Shown here piece after piece: positions 9,064-18,068 of a DNA stretch of 64,000 bases; position 1 is the stretch's first letter, and each line of letters starts with the position of its first letter. A program made the translations under genes and the position numbers. Location of the stretch: positions 3,410,001-3,474,000 of the forward strand of contig OZ244967.1 of NCBI GenBank assembly GCA_965222695.1. The letters are read 5' to 3'. This DNA is from UBA7957 sp965222695. GTDB taxonomy: Bacteria; Pseudomonadota; Gammaproteobacteria; Granulosicoccales; Granulosicoccaceae. The notes beneath the pieces are model-generated. The model was given only the letters and a program-made list of their open reading frames with translations. It made no database searches and was not told where the DNA came from.

Positions 9064-9824
9064 AACCAAAATCAAGATTGTTATTCGTTTTTGTGCTGAG
9101 CATCACACTTACAGCGCTGAGTACCCGATTGAGCGCGGATTCTGAGTCGTTACAGATTAACGGTGGCGTACCCGGCATAGCACCGTTTTACGTCGAATAT
9201 ATTGTCGGCAATAATCTCATCAATGCCGGGGTTGCAAAATTGTCGTTGAAGTCACAAGGCGATGAGTGGGTGTACAGCCTTGTAACCGAACCATCCGGTA
9301 TTTTTCGCCTTACCGGTAAGGGACGCATTCACGAGGTCAGTATTATCAATGTCAGCCAGGAACAGTTTATTCCCAAAAGCTATTCCTATAAACAGGCCGG
9401 CGGGAAGAAGCAGAAAAATATCGATGCCCTGTTCAACTGGAAAGACCAGGAGCTTAAAATAAAGCGTAAGGGAGAGGAAGAAACAGAGCAATTGACCGAC
9501 CCCATTCTGGACCGCCTTTCCGTCACCTTGGCGGTGATGGAGCAGGTCAGGAAAGGGTTCAGCAGTGCTGAAATGCAGGTTCTCGATGCGGGTAAAATTA
9601 AAACCATGCGTTTCGTCAATGAAGGCATGCAGAAGGTAGAGACCAAGCTGGGCACCTTTAATGCCGTCGTCGTCAGACGCATTCGCGAAGGCAGTTCCCG
9701 CGAAACACTCACCTGGTTTGCGCCCGAGCTGAATTTTGTCCCTGTTCAGATTGAGCAGCTAAAACGCGGCTCTCTGATAGCAAGGCTGAAGATAAACAAG
9801 CTTCAGGAATTACCCCAACAATAA
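9060..9824 (+). CDS. DUF3108 exported protein
   Basis: A 254-residue protein. I chose the ATG at 9060 because it overlaps the purN stop as ATGA and is followed at once by a signal sequence (MKPKSRLLFVFVLSIT). An upstream GTG at 9033 would add residues before the signal peptide. The mature part matches the DUF3108 type: an antiparallel-strand fold, with the repeated phrases YSYKQAGGKKQKN and ETLTWFAPELNFVPVQIE. The function is unknown; the protein is presumably periplasmic. The gene follows purMN in many gammaproteobacteria, so the context is conserved rather than informative. Confidence 0.82.
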   Translation: MKPKSRLLFVFVLSITLTALSTRLSADSESLQINGGVPGIAPFYVEYIVGNNLINAGVAKLSLKSQGDEWVYSLVTEPSGIFRLTGKGRIHEVSIINVSQEQFIPKSYSYKQAGGKKQKNIDALFNWKDQELKIKRKGEEETEQLTDPILDRLSVTLAVMEQVRKGFSSAEMQVLDAGKIKTMRFVNEGMQKVETKLGTFNAVVVRRIREGSSRETLTWFAPELNFVPVQIEQLKRGSLIARLKINKLQELPQQ

Positions 9825-9838
9825 TTGTGGAAAAGGTG

Positions 9839-11173
9839 TTATTTGCCCGCTACAGTCATACAGCGGACAATAATTGCCGGAGTACGGATATTACCTCTGG
9901 TATCGAGTGTATTACCGATCGCAACGATATTCATAAACATATCACGCAAATTTCCCGCTACGGTCACTTCCTGCACCGGATGCTTGATTTGACCTTCTTC
10001 AACCCAAAAGCCAGCCGCACCCCTGGAATAATCACCGGTTGCCAGTTTTATACCCTGGCCCATCATTTCCGTAACCAGCAGGCCTGTCCCCAGCTGATTC
10101 AGTAATTCTTTTTCGGAATATTTTCCTCCATGCAGAGTGACATTTCTGGCACCTCCCGAGTTGGCCGTCGATTGCATGCCCAGTTTTCTCGCTGTGTAAG
10201 TCGATAGCACATAGCCCTTAAGAATTCCATTTGACACAATGTCTCTGGGCCTTCTTGCAAGACCATCTCCATCGAAGGGGGAACTTCCCAGAGCCCGGGA
10301 AATCAGAGGATCTTCGCTGATACGAACGAAATCGGAAAATACCTGTTTTCCCAGTTTGTCCAGATTAAAGCTATTCCTGCGATACAAGGCACTTCCGCTG
10401 ATGGAAGATATAAAACCGCTTATCAATCCACGTGTCATTTCCGCGGAGAACAGCACCGGAAACTCACCGGTTTTTACCGAACGGGCTCCAAGCCTGGAAA
10501 CTGCCTGCATGGCGGCTTTACGCCCGACCAGCGATGCCCGATCAAGTGAATCCGGATCACGGTCTGTGCTGTACCAATAATCCCTCTGCATATGGCTGTT
10601 CTCGCTTGCAATAACCGAGCAGCTGAGGCCGTGCCGAGTCCCTGAAACAGAGCCGCAAAAACCGTGAGAATTGCAATAGAGGGAAGTTCCCTGATATTGG
10701 CTGACCGCTGTTCCATCGGCATTGGTGATGCGCTTGTCATAATCCCGGGCCGCAGATTCGGTTTTAATTGCCAGTTCGATCGCCTTAACAACATCTATAT
10801 CCCAGGGATGATAAAGATCAAGGTCCGGAATGTCGCGTGCCATCAGAGATGCATCAGCCAGACCCGCATGCGGATCCTCAGAAGTGAATTTCGCGATACC
10901 GCAGGCAGCCCTAACGGTTTCGCACACCGCAGCTTCACTAAAGTCGGTTGAGGTCGCGGATGCTTTACGCGTTCCGAAATAAACCGTTATACCCATGGAT
11001 TTATCTCGGTGATGCTCGACCGTATCCACTTCACCCATGCGAACCTTTACCGACAGGCCCCGATTGGTGCTGGCGGACAGTTCAGCAGCACTGGCACCGC
11101 ATTTCCCGGCCTCTTCGATTGCTAAAGCCCCGAGCCGCTCCAGACGATGCTTGTCTTCTTCGGGATTTGACAT
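9839..11173 (-). CDS. pmbA: metalloprotease PmbA/TldE subunit
   Basis: About 444 residues from the MSNPEEDKHRLERLG start; an upstream ATG would add seven residues. It belongs to the TldD/PmbA family, in which the TldD-TldE heterodimer is a protease that processes microcin B17 and degrades CcdA. This subunit lacks the HExxxH zinc motif, as expected for TldE; the motif is found in the tldD gene at 39518-40975. C-terminal hallmarks are TGDYSRGAAGFWVEEGQI and EVTVAGNLRDM. It is divergent from yjgA, an arrangement shared with E. coli. Confidence 0.93.
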   Translation of the reverse strand: MSNPEEDKHRLERLGALAIEEAGKCGASAAELSASTNRGLSVKVRMGEVDTVEHHRDKSMGITVYFGTRKASATSTDFSEAAVCETVRAACGIAKFTSEDPHAGLADASLMARDIPDLDLYHPWDIDVVKAIELAIKTESAARDYDKRITNADGTAVSQYQGTSLYCNSHGFCGSVSGTRHGLSCSVIASENSHMQRDYWYSTDRDPDSLDRASLVGRKAAMQAVSRLGARSVKTGEFPVLFSAEMTRGLISGFISSISGSALYRRNSFNLDKLGKQVFSDFVRISEDPLISRALGSSPFDGDGLARRPRDIVSNGILKGYVLSTYTARKLGMQSTANSGGARNVTLHGGKYSEKELLNQLGTGLLVTEMMGQGIKLATGDYSRGAAGFWVEEGQIKHPVQEVTVAGNLRDMFMNIVAIGNTLDTRGNIRTPAIIVRCMTVAGK

Positions 11174-11305
11174 GATAACATCCGTTCGCAACAAACGAAT
11201 GATTGTAAACAGGCAAGTGTTTAATCACAACATCTCCTGCCTCGTCAGCCGCGTAGCGTTGAATTTCACGTGACAGCCTAGACAAATAGCGGCAAAATTC
11301 CCGGT

Positions 11306-11818
11306 ATGACAAAAATTACCGATAGCGGCGAAGATGCCCGGGCGGTCAGCAAGTCTCAGTTAAAACGTGAGGCGGATGAGCTGTTTCAACTCGGCAAGGC
11401 AATAGTCGCATTACAGGCAGCCGACCTGCTCAGGATGCCACTCGATGATGATTTACGGTCAGCGATCGATTCGGCCCGGACCATTCGCGCGCACGGCGCG
11501 TTAAAACGGCAACAGCAATACATTGGAAAACTACTGCGGCAACGAGATGTAACAGCCATTCGAGACGCCATTGAAAAAATACGTCTGCACTCATCCAATC
11601 TCAATACGCAGTTCAAACTCAGCGAACAATGGCGGGATCGTTTGCTCACGGAGGGAAAAGTCGCGCTGGAAGAGTTTATCCGGATATCGCCCGATGTAAA
11701 CAGACAGCAATTGCACCAGATGATACGTAATGCCCGTAAGGAAACCGAAGCCGGAAAACCGCCAAAATGGAAGCGCGCATTATTCCGGTTTATTCGCGAT
11801 GTTATGGAGGAAAAATGA
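11306..11818 (+). CDS. yjgA: ribosome-associated protein YjgA (DUF615)
   Basis: A 170-residue, highly charged helical protein of the DUF615 family, known to associate with the 50S subunit late in assembly. The N-terminal SKSQLKREADELFQLGK and the later QQQYIGKLLRQRD are family signatures. The divergent pmbA neighbour supports the assignment. The stop codon overlaps the start of the next gene (ATGA). Confidence 0.92.
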   Translation: MTKITDSGEDARAVSKSQLKREADELFQLGKAIVALQAADLLRMPLDDDLRSAIDSARTIRAHGALKRQQQYIGKLLRQRDVTAIRDAIEKIRLHSSNLNTQFKLSEQWRDRLLTEGKVALEEFIRISPDVNRQQLHQMIRNARKETEAGKPPKWKRALFRFIRDVMEEK

Positions 11819-12741
11819 ACCAGGTTTGCCGCACATCGGTTTTTCTTTTTCTCTTCGGTTCTGTCGGATTAACGACAGCCTGCCAAACACTACCGATTAC
11901 TCCGGCACAGGCAAAAACAAGCACACGGATTTCACAAATTACAAGCCGGTATTTACCTGAAATAAGCGGCCTTGCGGCTTCGACCTATGAAAACCGCGGA
12001 TACTGGGCGGTAAACGACAGCGGAAATCCGGCTGAAATCTACCTGCTGAATCCGCAATTGCAATTATCAAAACGGGTTCGACTGAACATAAAAAACCGCG
12101 ACTGGGAGGATCTCTCATCATTTCGCTACGCAGAGGAAGGCTGGATACTTATCGCCGACACCGGTGACAACCTGAGACGACACACAGACTATTTTCTCTA
12201 TTTTTTTCGGGAGAAATCCTTACTGAACTCTGCCGGGCAAGCCGTGAATGCAGATCACATAATCCGTTTCAGATTCGAAGACGGGCCGCAGGACTGTGAG
12301 GCCATAGCGGTAGACGAGAACACAGGCTCCATCATCCTGTTTTCCAAGTCTGAAGAACGGACTTTCGTTTACCGATTGCCGCTGAAGCTCACCCCGAATG
12401 ACAAACAGGTGACTGCAGAAAGAATAGCAACTCTGGCGCAATTTCCCGGCAGAAACGGCAATCATTTACTGGAAGCGCTGAGCGGAATTAATTTTGATTC
12501 CCCCACCAGCGCCGAAATTTCTTCCGACGGTAAAAACGGATTTATTCTCACCTACCGCGATATCTGGTGGTATAAACGAGAACCGGGCCAATCGTGGCGG
12601 CAAGCGTTTTCTTCCCGCGCCTCCCTGTTAAGTAGTCATAGCTTACGCCAGGCCGAGGCACTTACGCTGGACACTCTGCGAAAGCGGGTCATTGTCACCA
12701 CTGAGAAATTACCGGCATCTGTGCTTGAGTTTGCTTACTAG
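11815..12741 (+). CDS. lipoprotein, beta-propeller-like
   Basis: A 308-residue protein starting at the ATG that overlaps the yjgA stop; GGAGG lies a few bases upstream. The signal sequence ends in a lipobox (GLTTAC). The mature part has propeller-like repeats, including ISGLAAS, WAVNDSGNPAEIYLL, DWEDLSSF, ILIADTGDN and DCEAIAVDENTGSI. These resemble exported proteins of the SdiA-regulated/NHL or phytase-like esterase type. No enzyme motif is certain. It is translationally coupled to yjgA, but a shared function is not obvious. Confidence 0.75.
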   Translation: MNQVCRTSVFLFLFGSVGLTTACQTLPITPAQAKTSTRISQITSRYLPEISGLAASTYENRGYWAVNDSGNPAEIYLLNPQLQLSKRVRLNIKNRDWEDLSSFRYAEEGWILIADTGDNLRRHTDYFLYFFREKSLLNSAGQAVNADHIIRFRFEDGPQDCEAIAVDENTGSIILFSKSEERTFVYRLPLKLTPNDKQVTAERIATLAQFPGRNGNHLLEALSGINFDSPTSAEISSDGKNGFILTYRDIWWYKREPGQSWRQAFSSRASLLSSHSLRQAEALTLDTLRKRVIVTTEKLPASVLEFAY

Positions 12742-12777
12742 GGGTAGCAAGCAGCCCGGCATTGCCCTCGCTTGGCG

Positions 12778-13058
12778 AGTGTACTGTAACACCCAAAAGG
12801 CACCTATAGACGAGTCGAGACAGGTCAGCTGCCAGGCGCATCCTCGCCGGGGTAGCCACTTCTACCTCAAGAGGGCGCAACACCGCAGATGGCCTGTCTC
12901 GGCTCGCCCTTGGGGAAGTCATTAAAACCGCGATGGCGGTGTTGCAGCCCTTGGCAAGGGCCATAGAAGTAAACTCGTGCCCCTTAGCTGCGCACTGCGC
13001 CTTGCACTCGCGGTTTTACTGACTTTCTATAGGTGCCTTTTGGGTGTTACAGGACACT
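12778..13058. mobile_element. MITE-like element with nested inverted repeats
   Basis: A 281-bp non-coding element. Its ends are 33-bp terminal inverted repeats (12778-12810 and 13026-13058) matching at 32 of 33 positions. Inside are two further inverted repeats: 12811-12824 with 12893-12906 (13 of 14) and 12918-12933 with 13008-13023 (15 of 16). Folded, it would give a closing stem with two arms. No transposase gene and no clear target duplication are visible. It fills the gap between the lipoprotein gene and the enolase-like gene and marks the left edge of the catabolic island. A structured RNA is an alternative. Confidence 0.6.
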
Positions 13059-13076
13059 AGGCCATATCTCAGAGGT

Positions 13077-14369
13077 TCACGTCTGCCCCCAGGGAAAACA
13101 GGATCGCGGAACCAGAATCCCGCCATTTTGACCCAGTATCTCCGCGATCCGGAGCCCCTCGTTCCATTTCGCCATACGCTCCGAACGCGCGAACGAGCCG
13201 ACTTTTAATTGCTTCACTCCCCATCCCACCGCCAGATGTACAATGGTTGTATCTTCGGTTTCACCGGATCGCGCTGAAACGATAGACTCCCATCCGGCAG
13301 CGCGTGCTGCCGCCAGGGCAGCTTTGGTCTCGCTGAGAGTTCCGGCCTGATTGGGTTTAATCAGGGCGGTATTGCAGGCACGGATAGCTGCTGCCCGGTT
13401 GATCCGAGCACCGGAAGTACAAATAAAATCATCGGCAATGATTTCTATTTTATCTCCCGCAGCGGCGGTGAATTTGGCCATGGCATCATCATCGTGTTCC
13501 GCCAGCGGATCTTCAATGGCAACGATGGGATAGAGGTCTATCCAGCGCAGCAGCATTTCGGATAAACCGTCCGAATCGACGCTTTTTCCGTCTTTCGATA
13601 AGCTGTATTGTCCGTTTTTATAAAAATCGGTGGCGGCAATATCCAAGGATATAGCAAGCTCTTCCCCTGGATGATATCCGGCACGTTCGATGGCTCGCAG
13701 TAAATAATCCAGCGCCTGTTCGTTGGACGTAAATGCAGGCCAGTAGCCTCCTTCATCAGCCACACCTCGCAACAAACCAGCTTCTCGCATTATATTTCCG
13801 GCGGCGATATAGACTTCAGCGGTCCAGTCCAGGGCTTGCGCATAATTCTTGGCGCCAATTGCAATGACCATAAAATCCTGGACATCCACGCGTCGGCCGG
13901 CATGCGCGCCACCACCAAAGATTTGTATTTCCGGCAAGGGCATAAAAAAGTCTTTCCTTTCCTCACCCAGAAATTGCCATAACGGTATTTTTGCCGCATT
14001 CGCCGCCGCGTGCGCGACAGCCATAGAGGTAGCAATTATTGCATTTCCGCCAAGTCGGCTCTTATCGGGTGTTCCGTCGAGATCGATCAGAGCCTTGTCT
14101 ACATCCTCCTGATCGGTCGCAGATCGGCCATGCAAGATATCGGCAATTTCACCGTTTACCGCCGCCACCCCTGCGGTTACGTCAAAACCGCCGAAGGCAT
14201 TGCCACCATCGCGTTTGTCCAAGGCTTCGGCGCTTCCGGTCGAGGCGCCGGCGGGCGCCATCGCACGGCCGCACGAGCCGTCAGCCAGACAAACTTCTGC
14301 TTCAATCGTCGGCCGCCCACGCGAGTCCCACAGGCGACGACCCTTGATCTGCCTGATTTCCGCGCTCAT
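13077..14369 (-). CDS. divergent enolase-superfamily paralogue
   Basis: A 430-residue protein. The start at 14369 forms an ATGA overlap with the upstream kinase gene. The whole enolase framework is present: APAGASTG loop, GGGAHA, ADEGG, IEDPL, ADDF, IKPNQAGT, SGETED and LKVGS. Two positions differ from true enolase. The usual QEFM is QDFM, so a catalytic Glu is Asp, and the usual VSHRSGETED is VSARSGETED, so the substrate His is Ala. The metal ligands and both lysines seem intact. It is therefore probably a dehydratase for a related phosphorylated hydroxyacid rather than the housekeeping enolase. This is inference from motif comparison; a relaxed enolase remains possible. Confidence 0.8.
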   Translation of the reverse strand: MSAEIRQIKGRRLWDSRGRPTIEAEVCLADGSCGRAMAPAGASTGSAEALDKRDGGNAFGGFDVTAGVAAVNGEIADILHGRSATDQEDVDKALIDLDGTPDKSRLGGNAIIATSMAVAHAAANAAKIPLWQFLGEERKDFFMPLPEIQIFGGGAHAGRRVDVQDFMVIAIGAKNYAQALDWTAEVYIAAGNIMREAGLLRGVADEGGYWPAFTSNEQALDYLLRAIERAGYHPGEELAISLDIAATDFYKNGQYSLSKDGKSVDSDGLSEMLLRWIDLYPIVAIEDPLAEHDDDAMAKFTAAAGDKIEIIADDFICTSGARINRAAAIRACNTALIKPNQAGTLSETKAALAAARAAGWESIVSARSGETEDTTIVHLAVGWGVKQLKVGSFARSERMAKWNEGLRIAEILGQNGGILVPRSCFPWGQT

Positions 14370-15391
14370 GCCGAAAGTTCCGTGCGCCATGCGTTTGCGA
14401 CGGTGTTTAGCTGCCGGGGAGGATTAAACAAAAGCGAACGCGCGCATCGACGGACTTTGTCTTTGTCGCCCTCCTCGGTGATATATTCAACCGGAGATTT
14501 GCCATCAACACGGGCTAAAAATAAACCGGGTAAAAGCGAAGCCGCGCGGGATTCGACTTGCGCCGCCGGCTCCCAGTCAACTTCATTTAAATAGGCCGAA
14601 GACATTTCCCGGAAGCAAACCAAAAACGCACCGGTCGCGAGCGGATTCCACAGGCACTTCAGCAGGAAATGATTGAGACAGAATGCAATATCGAATGCCG
14701 GATCGCCGATGCATGCACATTCTGCATCTAAAAATACAGGCCCCTTGGGCCCCAGGAGTGTATTTTTAGGACTGACATCGCCGTGTATCATGGTAACTTG
14801 AGTATCGGCGGTCCGCCCGCTTAAGGAAAAGAGTTGGCTATACAAGTCCGGGTGTCGCGCAGCGGTGGCTTCCAGGTAGGGCTCAAGTCGAATCGCCTGA
14901 AAGATATCCGCACGCGGAAACCGCTGCTTGATATCACTTAAACCGATTGCCCGGGAATGAATCTGACCGAGTCTCCGACCTGCCTGTGCAGCGACCTTTT
15001 TATCAGCGTTTCCATCGCGTAATTCGCTCTTCCAGAGCGTATAGTTTTGCGGCTCCAGGTATTCCATCACGCATAACATGGACTGCCGATCATGCGCTAA
15101 TACCTTTGGCGCAGATCCAGGAACCATGCGGTTGGCAATTCGATACCAGGCAACCTCATACAGATTCCGCTCGATGGGAGCGAACCAGTCGGCTTCCACC
15201 TTTAATTTTGACAGGGCCCGTTTGACGCAGTACACACGACCGCCGGATTCGACTTTCCAGATATCGGAAGAGACGCCGCCGGTCAGCATTTCGAAAATGG
15301 CGTTGTCGGTATCATCCAGCAGACCCAGGTTTCGCAGGCAGCTCAGCATCTGCTCGTCAGGCACAGGAATGTCGCTTTCGGATGGGGACAT
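14366..15391 (-). CDS. APH/choline-kinase-like phosphotransferase
   Basis: A 341-residue small-molecule kinase. The catalytic loop is HGDVSPKNTLL, with Asp and Asn, and the metal-binding segment is FLDAECACIGDPAFD. The ATP-binding Lys is likely in YCVKRAL, and MEYLEP matches the hinge. The family phosphorylates hydroxyl groups of aminoglycosides, choline, hydroxylysine, methylthioribose and others; the substrate here is unknown. It starts 11 bp after the upstream small gene and overlaps the enolase-like gene. That coupling suggests the kinase product feeds the enolase-like dehydratase (inference). Confidence 0.8.
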   Translation of the reverse strand: MSPSESDIPVPDEQMLSCLRNLGLLDDTDNAIFEMLTGGVSSDIWKVESGGRVYCVKRALSKLKVEADWFAPIERNLYEVAWYRIANRMVPGSAPKVLAHDRQSMLCVMEYLEPQNYTLWKSELRDGNADKKVAAQAGRRLGQIHSRAIGLSDIKQRFPRADIFQAIRLEPYLEATAARHPDLYSQLFSLSGRTADTQVTMIHGDVSPKNTLLGPKGPVFLDAECACIGDPAFDIAFCLNHFLLKCLWNPLATGAFLVCFREMSSAYLNEVDWEPAAQVESRAASLLPGLFLARVDGKSPVEYITEEGDKDKVRRCARSLLFNPPRQLNTVANAWRTELSA

Positions 15392-15402
15392 CAGGGCTTA
15401 CG

Positions 15403-15816
15403 CTACCTCTCCTCTTCCGGAACACCTTGCCAGAGCATCTGGTAGCCAAGTTCATAGGTATCGTCGCAAAACTCGACCAGGGCGTCAAACTTCTCCTTGA
15501 AAACCTTGTCGGCGTGTGATTTCTCATGCTGCTCAAATGACTTCCAGAATGTCACTATGGCAATCTCCCCTTGCTTGATCCTGGCGTCTTTGTCCTCCGG
15601 TACGTCGCCGACGCTGCCCTCTTCAGAAACAAAACCTCCATATTTGTACACCTGGCCTGCAATAAAGCCGCCTTCGTCATCGCCATAGGTGTTTTTCACC
15701 ACGTTGCACATCTCGCCAAGCGCCAGCTCGACATCGTCCACGGATACACCATCCTTGAGATCAACGACGTTGAACAGCATAACACAGCCAAAGGGGATTT
15801 CTATCGGGTGAAACAT
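15403..15816 (-). CDS. small dimeric alpha/beta-barrel (ABM-like) protein
   Basis: A 137-residue acidic protein. The start at MFHPIEIPFG is supported by AGGAG 6 bp upstream; the open frame continues further but that part lies over another gene. It contains a strand-helix pattern ending EIAIVTFWKSFEQHEKSH, typical of antibiotic-monooxygenase-like/NIPSNAP ferredoxin-fold domains. The function is unknown; such proteins act as small oxygenases, isomerases or binding proteins. It is the first gene of a probable operon with the kinase and the enolase-like gene. Confidence 0.65.
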   Translation of the reverse strand: MFHPIEIPFGCVMLFNVVDLKDGVSVDDVELALGEMCNVVKNTYGDDEGGFIAGQVYKYGGFVSEEGSVGDVPEDKDARIKQGEIAIVTFWKSFEQHEKSHADKVFKEKFDALVEFCDDTYELGYQMLWQGVPEEER

Positions 15817-16032
15817 CTGTACTCCTGCGTGATTTAAAGTGAGTGTCGAATCGATTAATAAACGAAACTGAACGGGTAGGCAATAGTTATTATGGGCAGG
15901 TTTGTTTGACCGGTTTGGATCTTTTGTTTTCTGCCAAGTGGATGTGATAGGAGTCGTTCGTCTTGATATGTGGTAGTGTGATATTTGATATGAAAATCTA
16001 ATCCGGTAAGTATGGCGTGAGGAATCTGGAAA

Positions 16033-17163
16033 ATGTCTGAAATAACCTGTGTCGAGGATTTTCGGCAGCTTTATAAACGCCGGGTGCCGAAAATGTTTTT
16101 TGACTACGTGGAATCCGGATCCTATACCGAATCGACCTACCAGCGAAACGAAGCGGATTTCCAATCGGTTCGGATTCGCCAACGGGTCGGTATGGATGTA
16201 TCGGAAATCGAAACAGCAAGCACGATGGCCGGGACCCCGGCGCGGATCCCCATGGCATTTGCACCCATAGGTATGCTGGGCATTCAACGCGCCGGCGGAG
16301 AAATCAAAGTCGCGCATGCCGCCCGGTCTTTTGGCGTTCCGTTTATATTATCGACCATGTCAATCTGTTCCATCGAGCAGGTAGCTGAAGCAACTGCTGC
16401 ACCTTTTTGGTTCCAGCTTTATGTCGTCAAGGACAGGGAATTTGTCCGCAATCTGATCGCCAGGGCCAAGGCTGCAAAATGCTCGGCATTGGTGGTGACA
16501 ATGGATCTGGCTGTGCTCGGACAGCGACATAAAGACGTGAAAAACCGTCTGTCGATCCGGCCCGGTCTGCGCAATTTAATCAATATTGTAAGCAAGCCCG
16601 GCTGGGCGTTCCGTATGGCACGCACACCCTACCGCAGCTTTGGCAATGTAGTCGGTCACGCAAAGGGAGTCGATGATCTGGACAGCCTGCTGACCTGGGC
16701 AGTGGAAATGGTTGACTCCTCTTTGGATTGGGACGATATCGAGTGGATTCGAAAACAATGGGGAGGCCCGATAATTCTCAAGGGAATCATGGACGTGGAC
16801 GATGCAAAAACAGCCATGGGCATGGGGATAGAGACAATCATTATCTCAAACCATGGCGGGCGACAGCTTGACGGCGCCGACAGCACGATTTCCATATTGC
16901 CGCGTATCAAAGACGCGGTCGGGGAGCGTCTTGAGTTGCTGATCGATTCCGGTATACGTTCCGGAATGGATATATTTCGTGCCAGAGCCCTGGGCGCACA
17001 GGGTGTTCTGCTTGGCCGGGCAATGGTCTATGCGCTGGGGGCGATGGGTGAAGCAGGTGTCAGCAAATTGCTATCGATACTGGAAAAAGAATTAAAGACA
17101 ACCTTGGCATTGGCTGGAAAGACGGATATTAATTCGTTGAATAAAAAAGATGTGTATTACTAG
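16033..17163 (+). CDS. FMN-dependent alpha-hydroxyacid dehydrogenase
   Basis: A 376-residue TIM-barrel flavoprotein of the glycolate oxidase/lactate dehydrogenase/mandelate dehydrogenase family. It oxidises an L-2-hydroxyacid to a 2-ketoacid. Motifs are APIGMLG for FMN, WFQLY, VTMDLAVLGQR, the FMN Lys in ILKGIM, the catalytic SNHGGRQLDGADS (His and Arg) and DSGIRSGMDIFRA. There is no signal peptide; the family is often membrane-associated. It lies in the aromatic island beside ligI and divergent from the ABM-like gene. Together with the ThDP enzyme and aldehyde dehydrogenase at 32-36 kb, a (hydroxy)mandelate oxidation role is plausible but not shown. Confidence 0.88.
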   Translation: MSEITCVEDFRQLYKRRVPKMFFDYVESGSYTESTYQRNEADFQSVRIRQRVGMDVSEIETASTMAGTPARIPMAFAPIGMLGIQRAGGEIKVAHAARSFGVPFILSTMSICSIEQVAEATAAPFWFQLYVVKDREFVRNLIARAKAAKCSALVVTMDLAVLGQRHKDVKNRLSIRPGLRNLINIVSKPGWAFRMARTPYRSFGNVVGHAKGVDDLDSLLTWAVEMVDSSLDWDDIEWIRKQWGGPIILKGIMDVDDAKTAMGMGIETIIISNHGGRQLDGADSTISILPRIKDAVGERLELLIDSGIRSGMDIFRARALGAQGVLLGRAMVYALGAMGEAGVSKLLSILEKELKTTLALAGKTDINSLNKKDVYY

Positions 17164-17184
17164 CACTCTGCCCAACAACCTTTT

Positions 17185-18063
17185 TCAATCCCAGTACAAA
17201 TGCATTGGATTATGAATGAGCAAAGCCGATTGCAAGGACTCGGTTTCCGCGATCTTCGGAATGACATCCACCAGGGTACCGTCATCGGGCATATGCGATT
17301 TCATATTCGGATGCGGCCAATCCGTGCCCCATAAGACGCGGCTGGGAAATCGCTCTACCAGCAGTTTGGCGAAAGGAATGACGTCATCATATTCCGGCCC
17401 CTGAACACTGAGCCGCTCGGGACAACTGACTTTGCACCAGATATTGTCATTCTCGTCCATCAAGGTTAAGAATCGTTGAAAATCCGGATGATCAATACCT
17501 TTCGCAATATCCGGCCGACCCATATGATCCACCACAATCGTCGCCTTGAGTTGTCTAAGAAAAGGGATCAGTTCCTCCAGATCCTGCGCTTCGAAATAAA
17601 CATCGATATTCCAGCCGAATTTTTTTACTTTTTCGGCAATCCCCAAAAATACATCCCGGGGTGTAGCATCCACCAACCGTTTAACGAAGTTGAATCGAAC
17701 AGCTCTGACACCGGCCTCATTCAGTACGGCAAGCTGCTTATGGGTGATATCGGGTCTGACGACCGCAACCCCTCGTGCAAGCTCGCCTGCACTCTCCAAT
17801 GCGTCTATCAGGGCTGCATTATCCTTGCCATGACAGGATGCTTGTACAATGACATTGCGTGCAAATCCCAGATGATCCCTGAGTGCGAACAATTGTTCCT
17901 TCGTTGCGTCACACGGCGTGTATTTACGCTCAGGGGAATAAGGGAATCGATCGGCCGGACCGAAAACGTGACAATGTGCATCGATCGCTCCCTCCGGTGG
18001 CACATAGGAGGGTTTCTTCGGATCGGTGTGAAAAGGAAGATAATCAGCATCCATCGGAAGCAC
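17185..18063 (-). CDS. ligI: 2-pyrone-4,6-dicarboxylate hydrolase
   Basis: A 292-residue amidohydrolase-fold enzyme of the LigI type. It opens 2-pyrone-4,6-dicarboxylate to 4-oxalomesaconate. Motifs are AIDAHCHVFGP, VVRPDITHKQL, VRFNFVKRLVDATP, VDHMGRPD and WGTDWPHPN, all characteristic of this cytosolic subfamily, which works without a bound metal. It is the last gene of the minus-strand operon ligK-galD-ligI, with 5 bp to the preceding gene. The substrate comes from LigC, encoded on the other side of the regulator. Confidence 0.93.
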   Translation of the reverse strand: MLPMDADYLPFHTDPKKPSYVPPEGAIDAHCHVFGPADRFPYSPERKYTPCDATKEQLFALRDHLGFARNVIVQASCHGKDNAALIDALESAGELARGVAVVRPDITHKQLAVLNEAGVRAVRFNFVKRLVDATPRDVFLGIAEKVKKFGWNIDVYFEAQDLEELIPFLRQLKATIVVDHMGRPDIAKGIDHPDFQRFLTLMDENDNIWCKVSCPERLSVQGPEYDDVIPFAKLLVERFPSRVLWGTDWPHPNMKSHMPDDGTLVDVIPKIAETESLQSALLIHNPMHLYWD

Positions 18064-18068
18064 CTGAT

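Noticed and set aside
15817..16317. N-terminal extension of the ABM-like gene
   Set aside because: The frame stays open but lies over the start of the FMN dehydrogenase gene; the start at 15816 has AGGAG and the family begins there.
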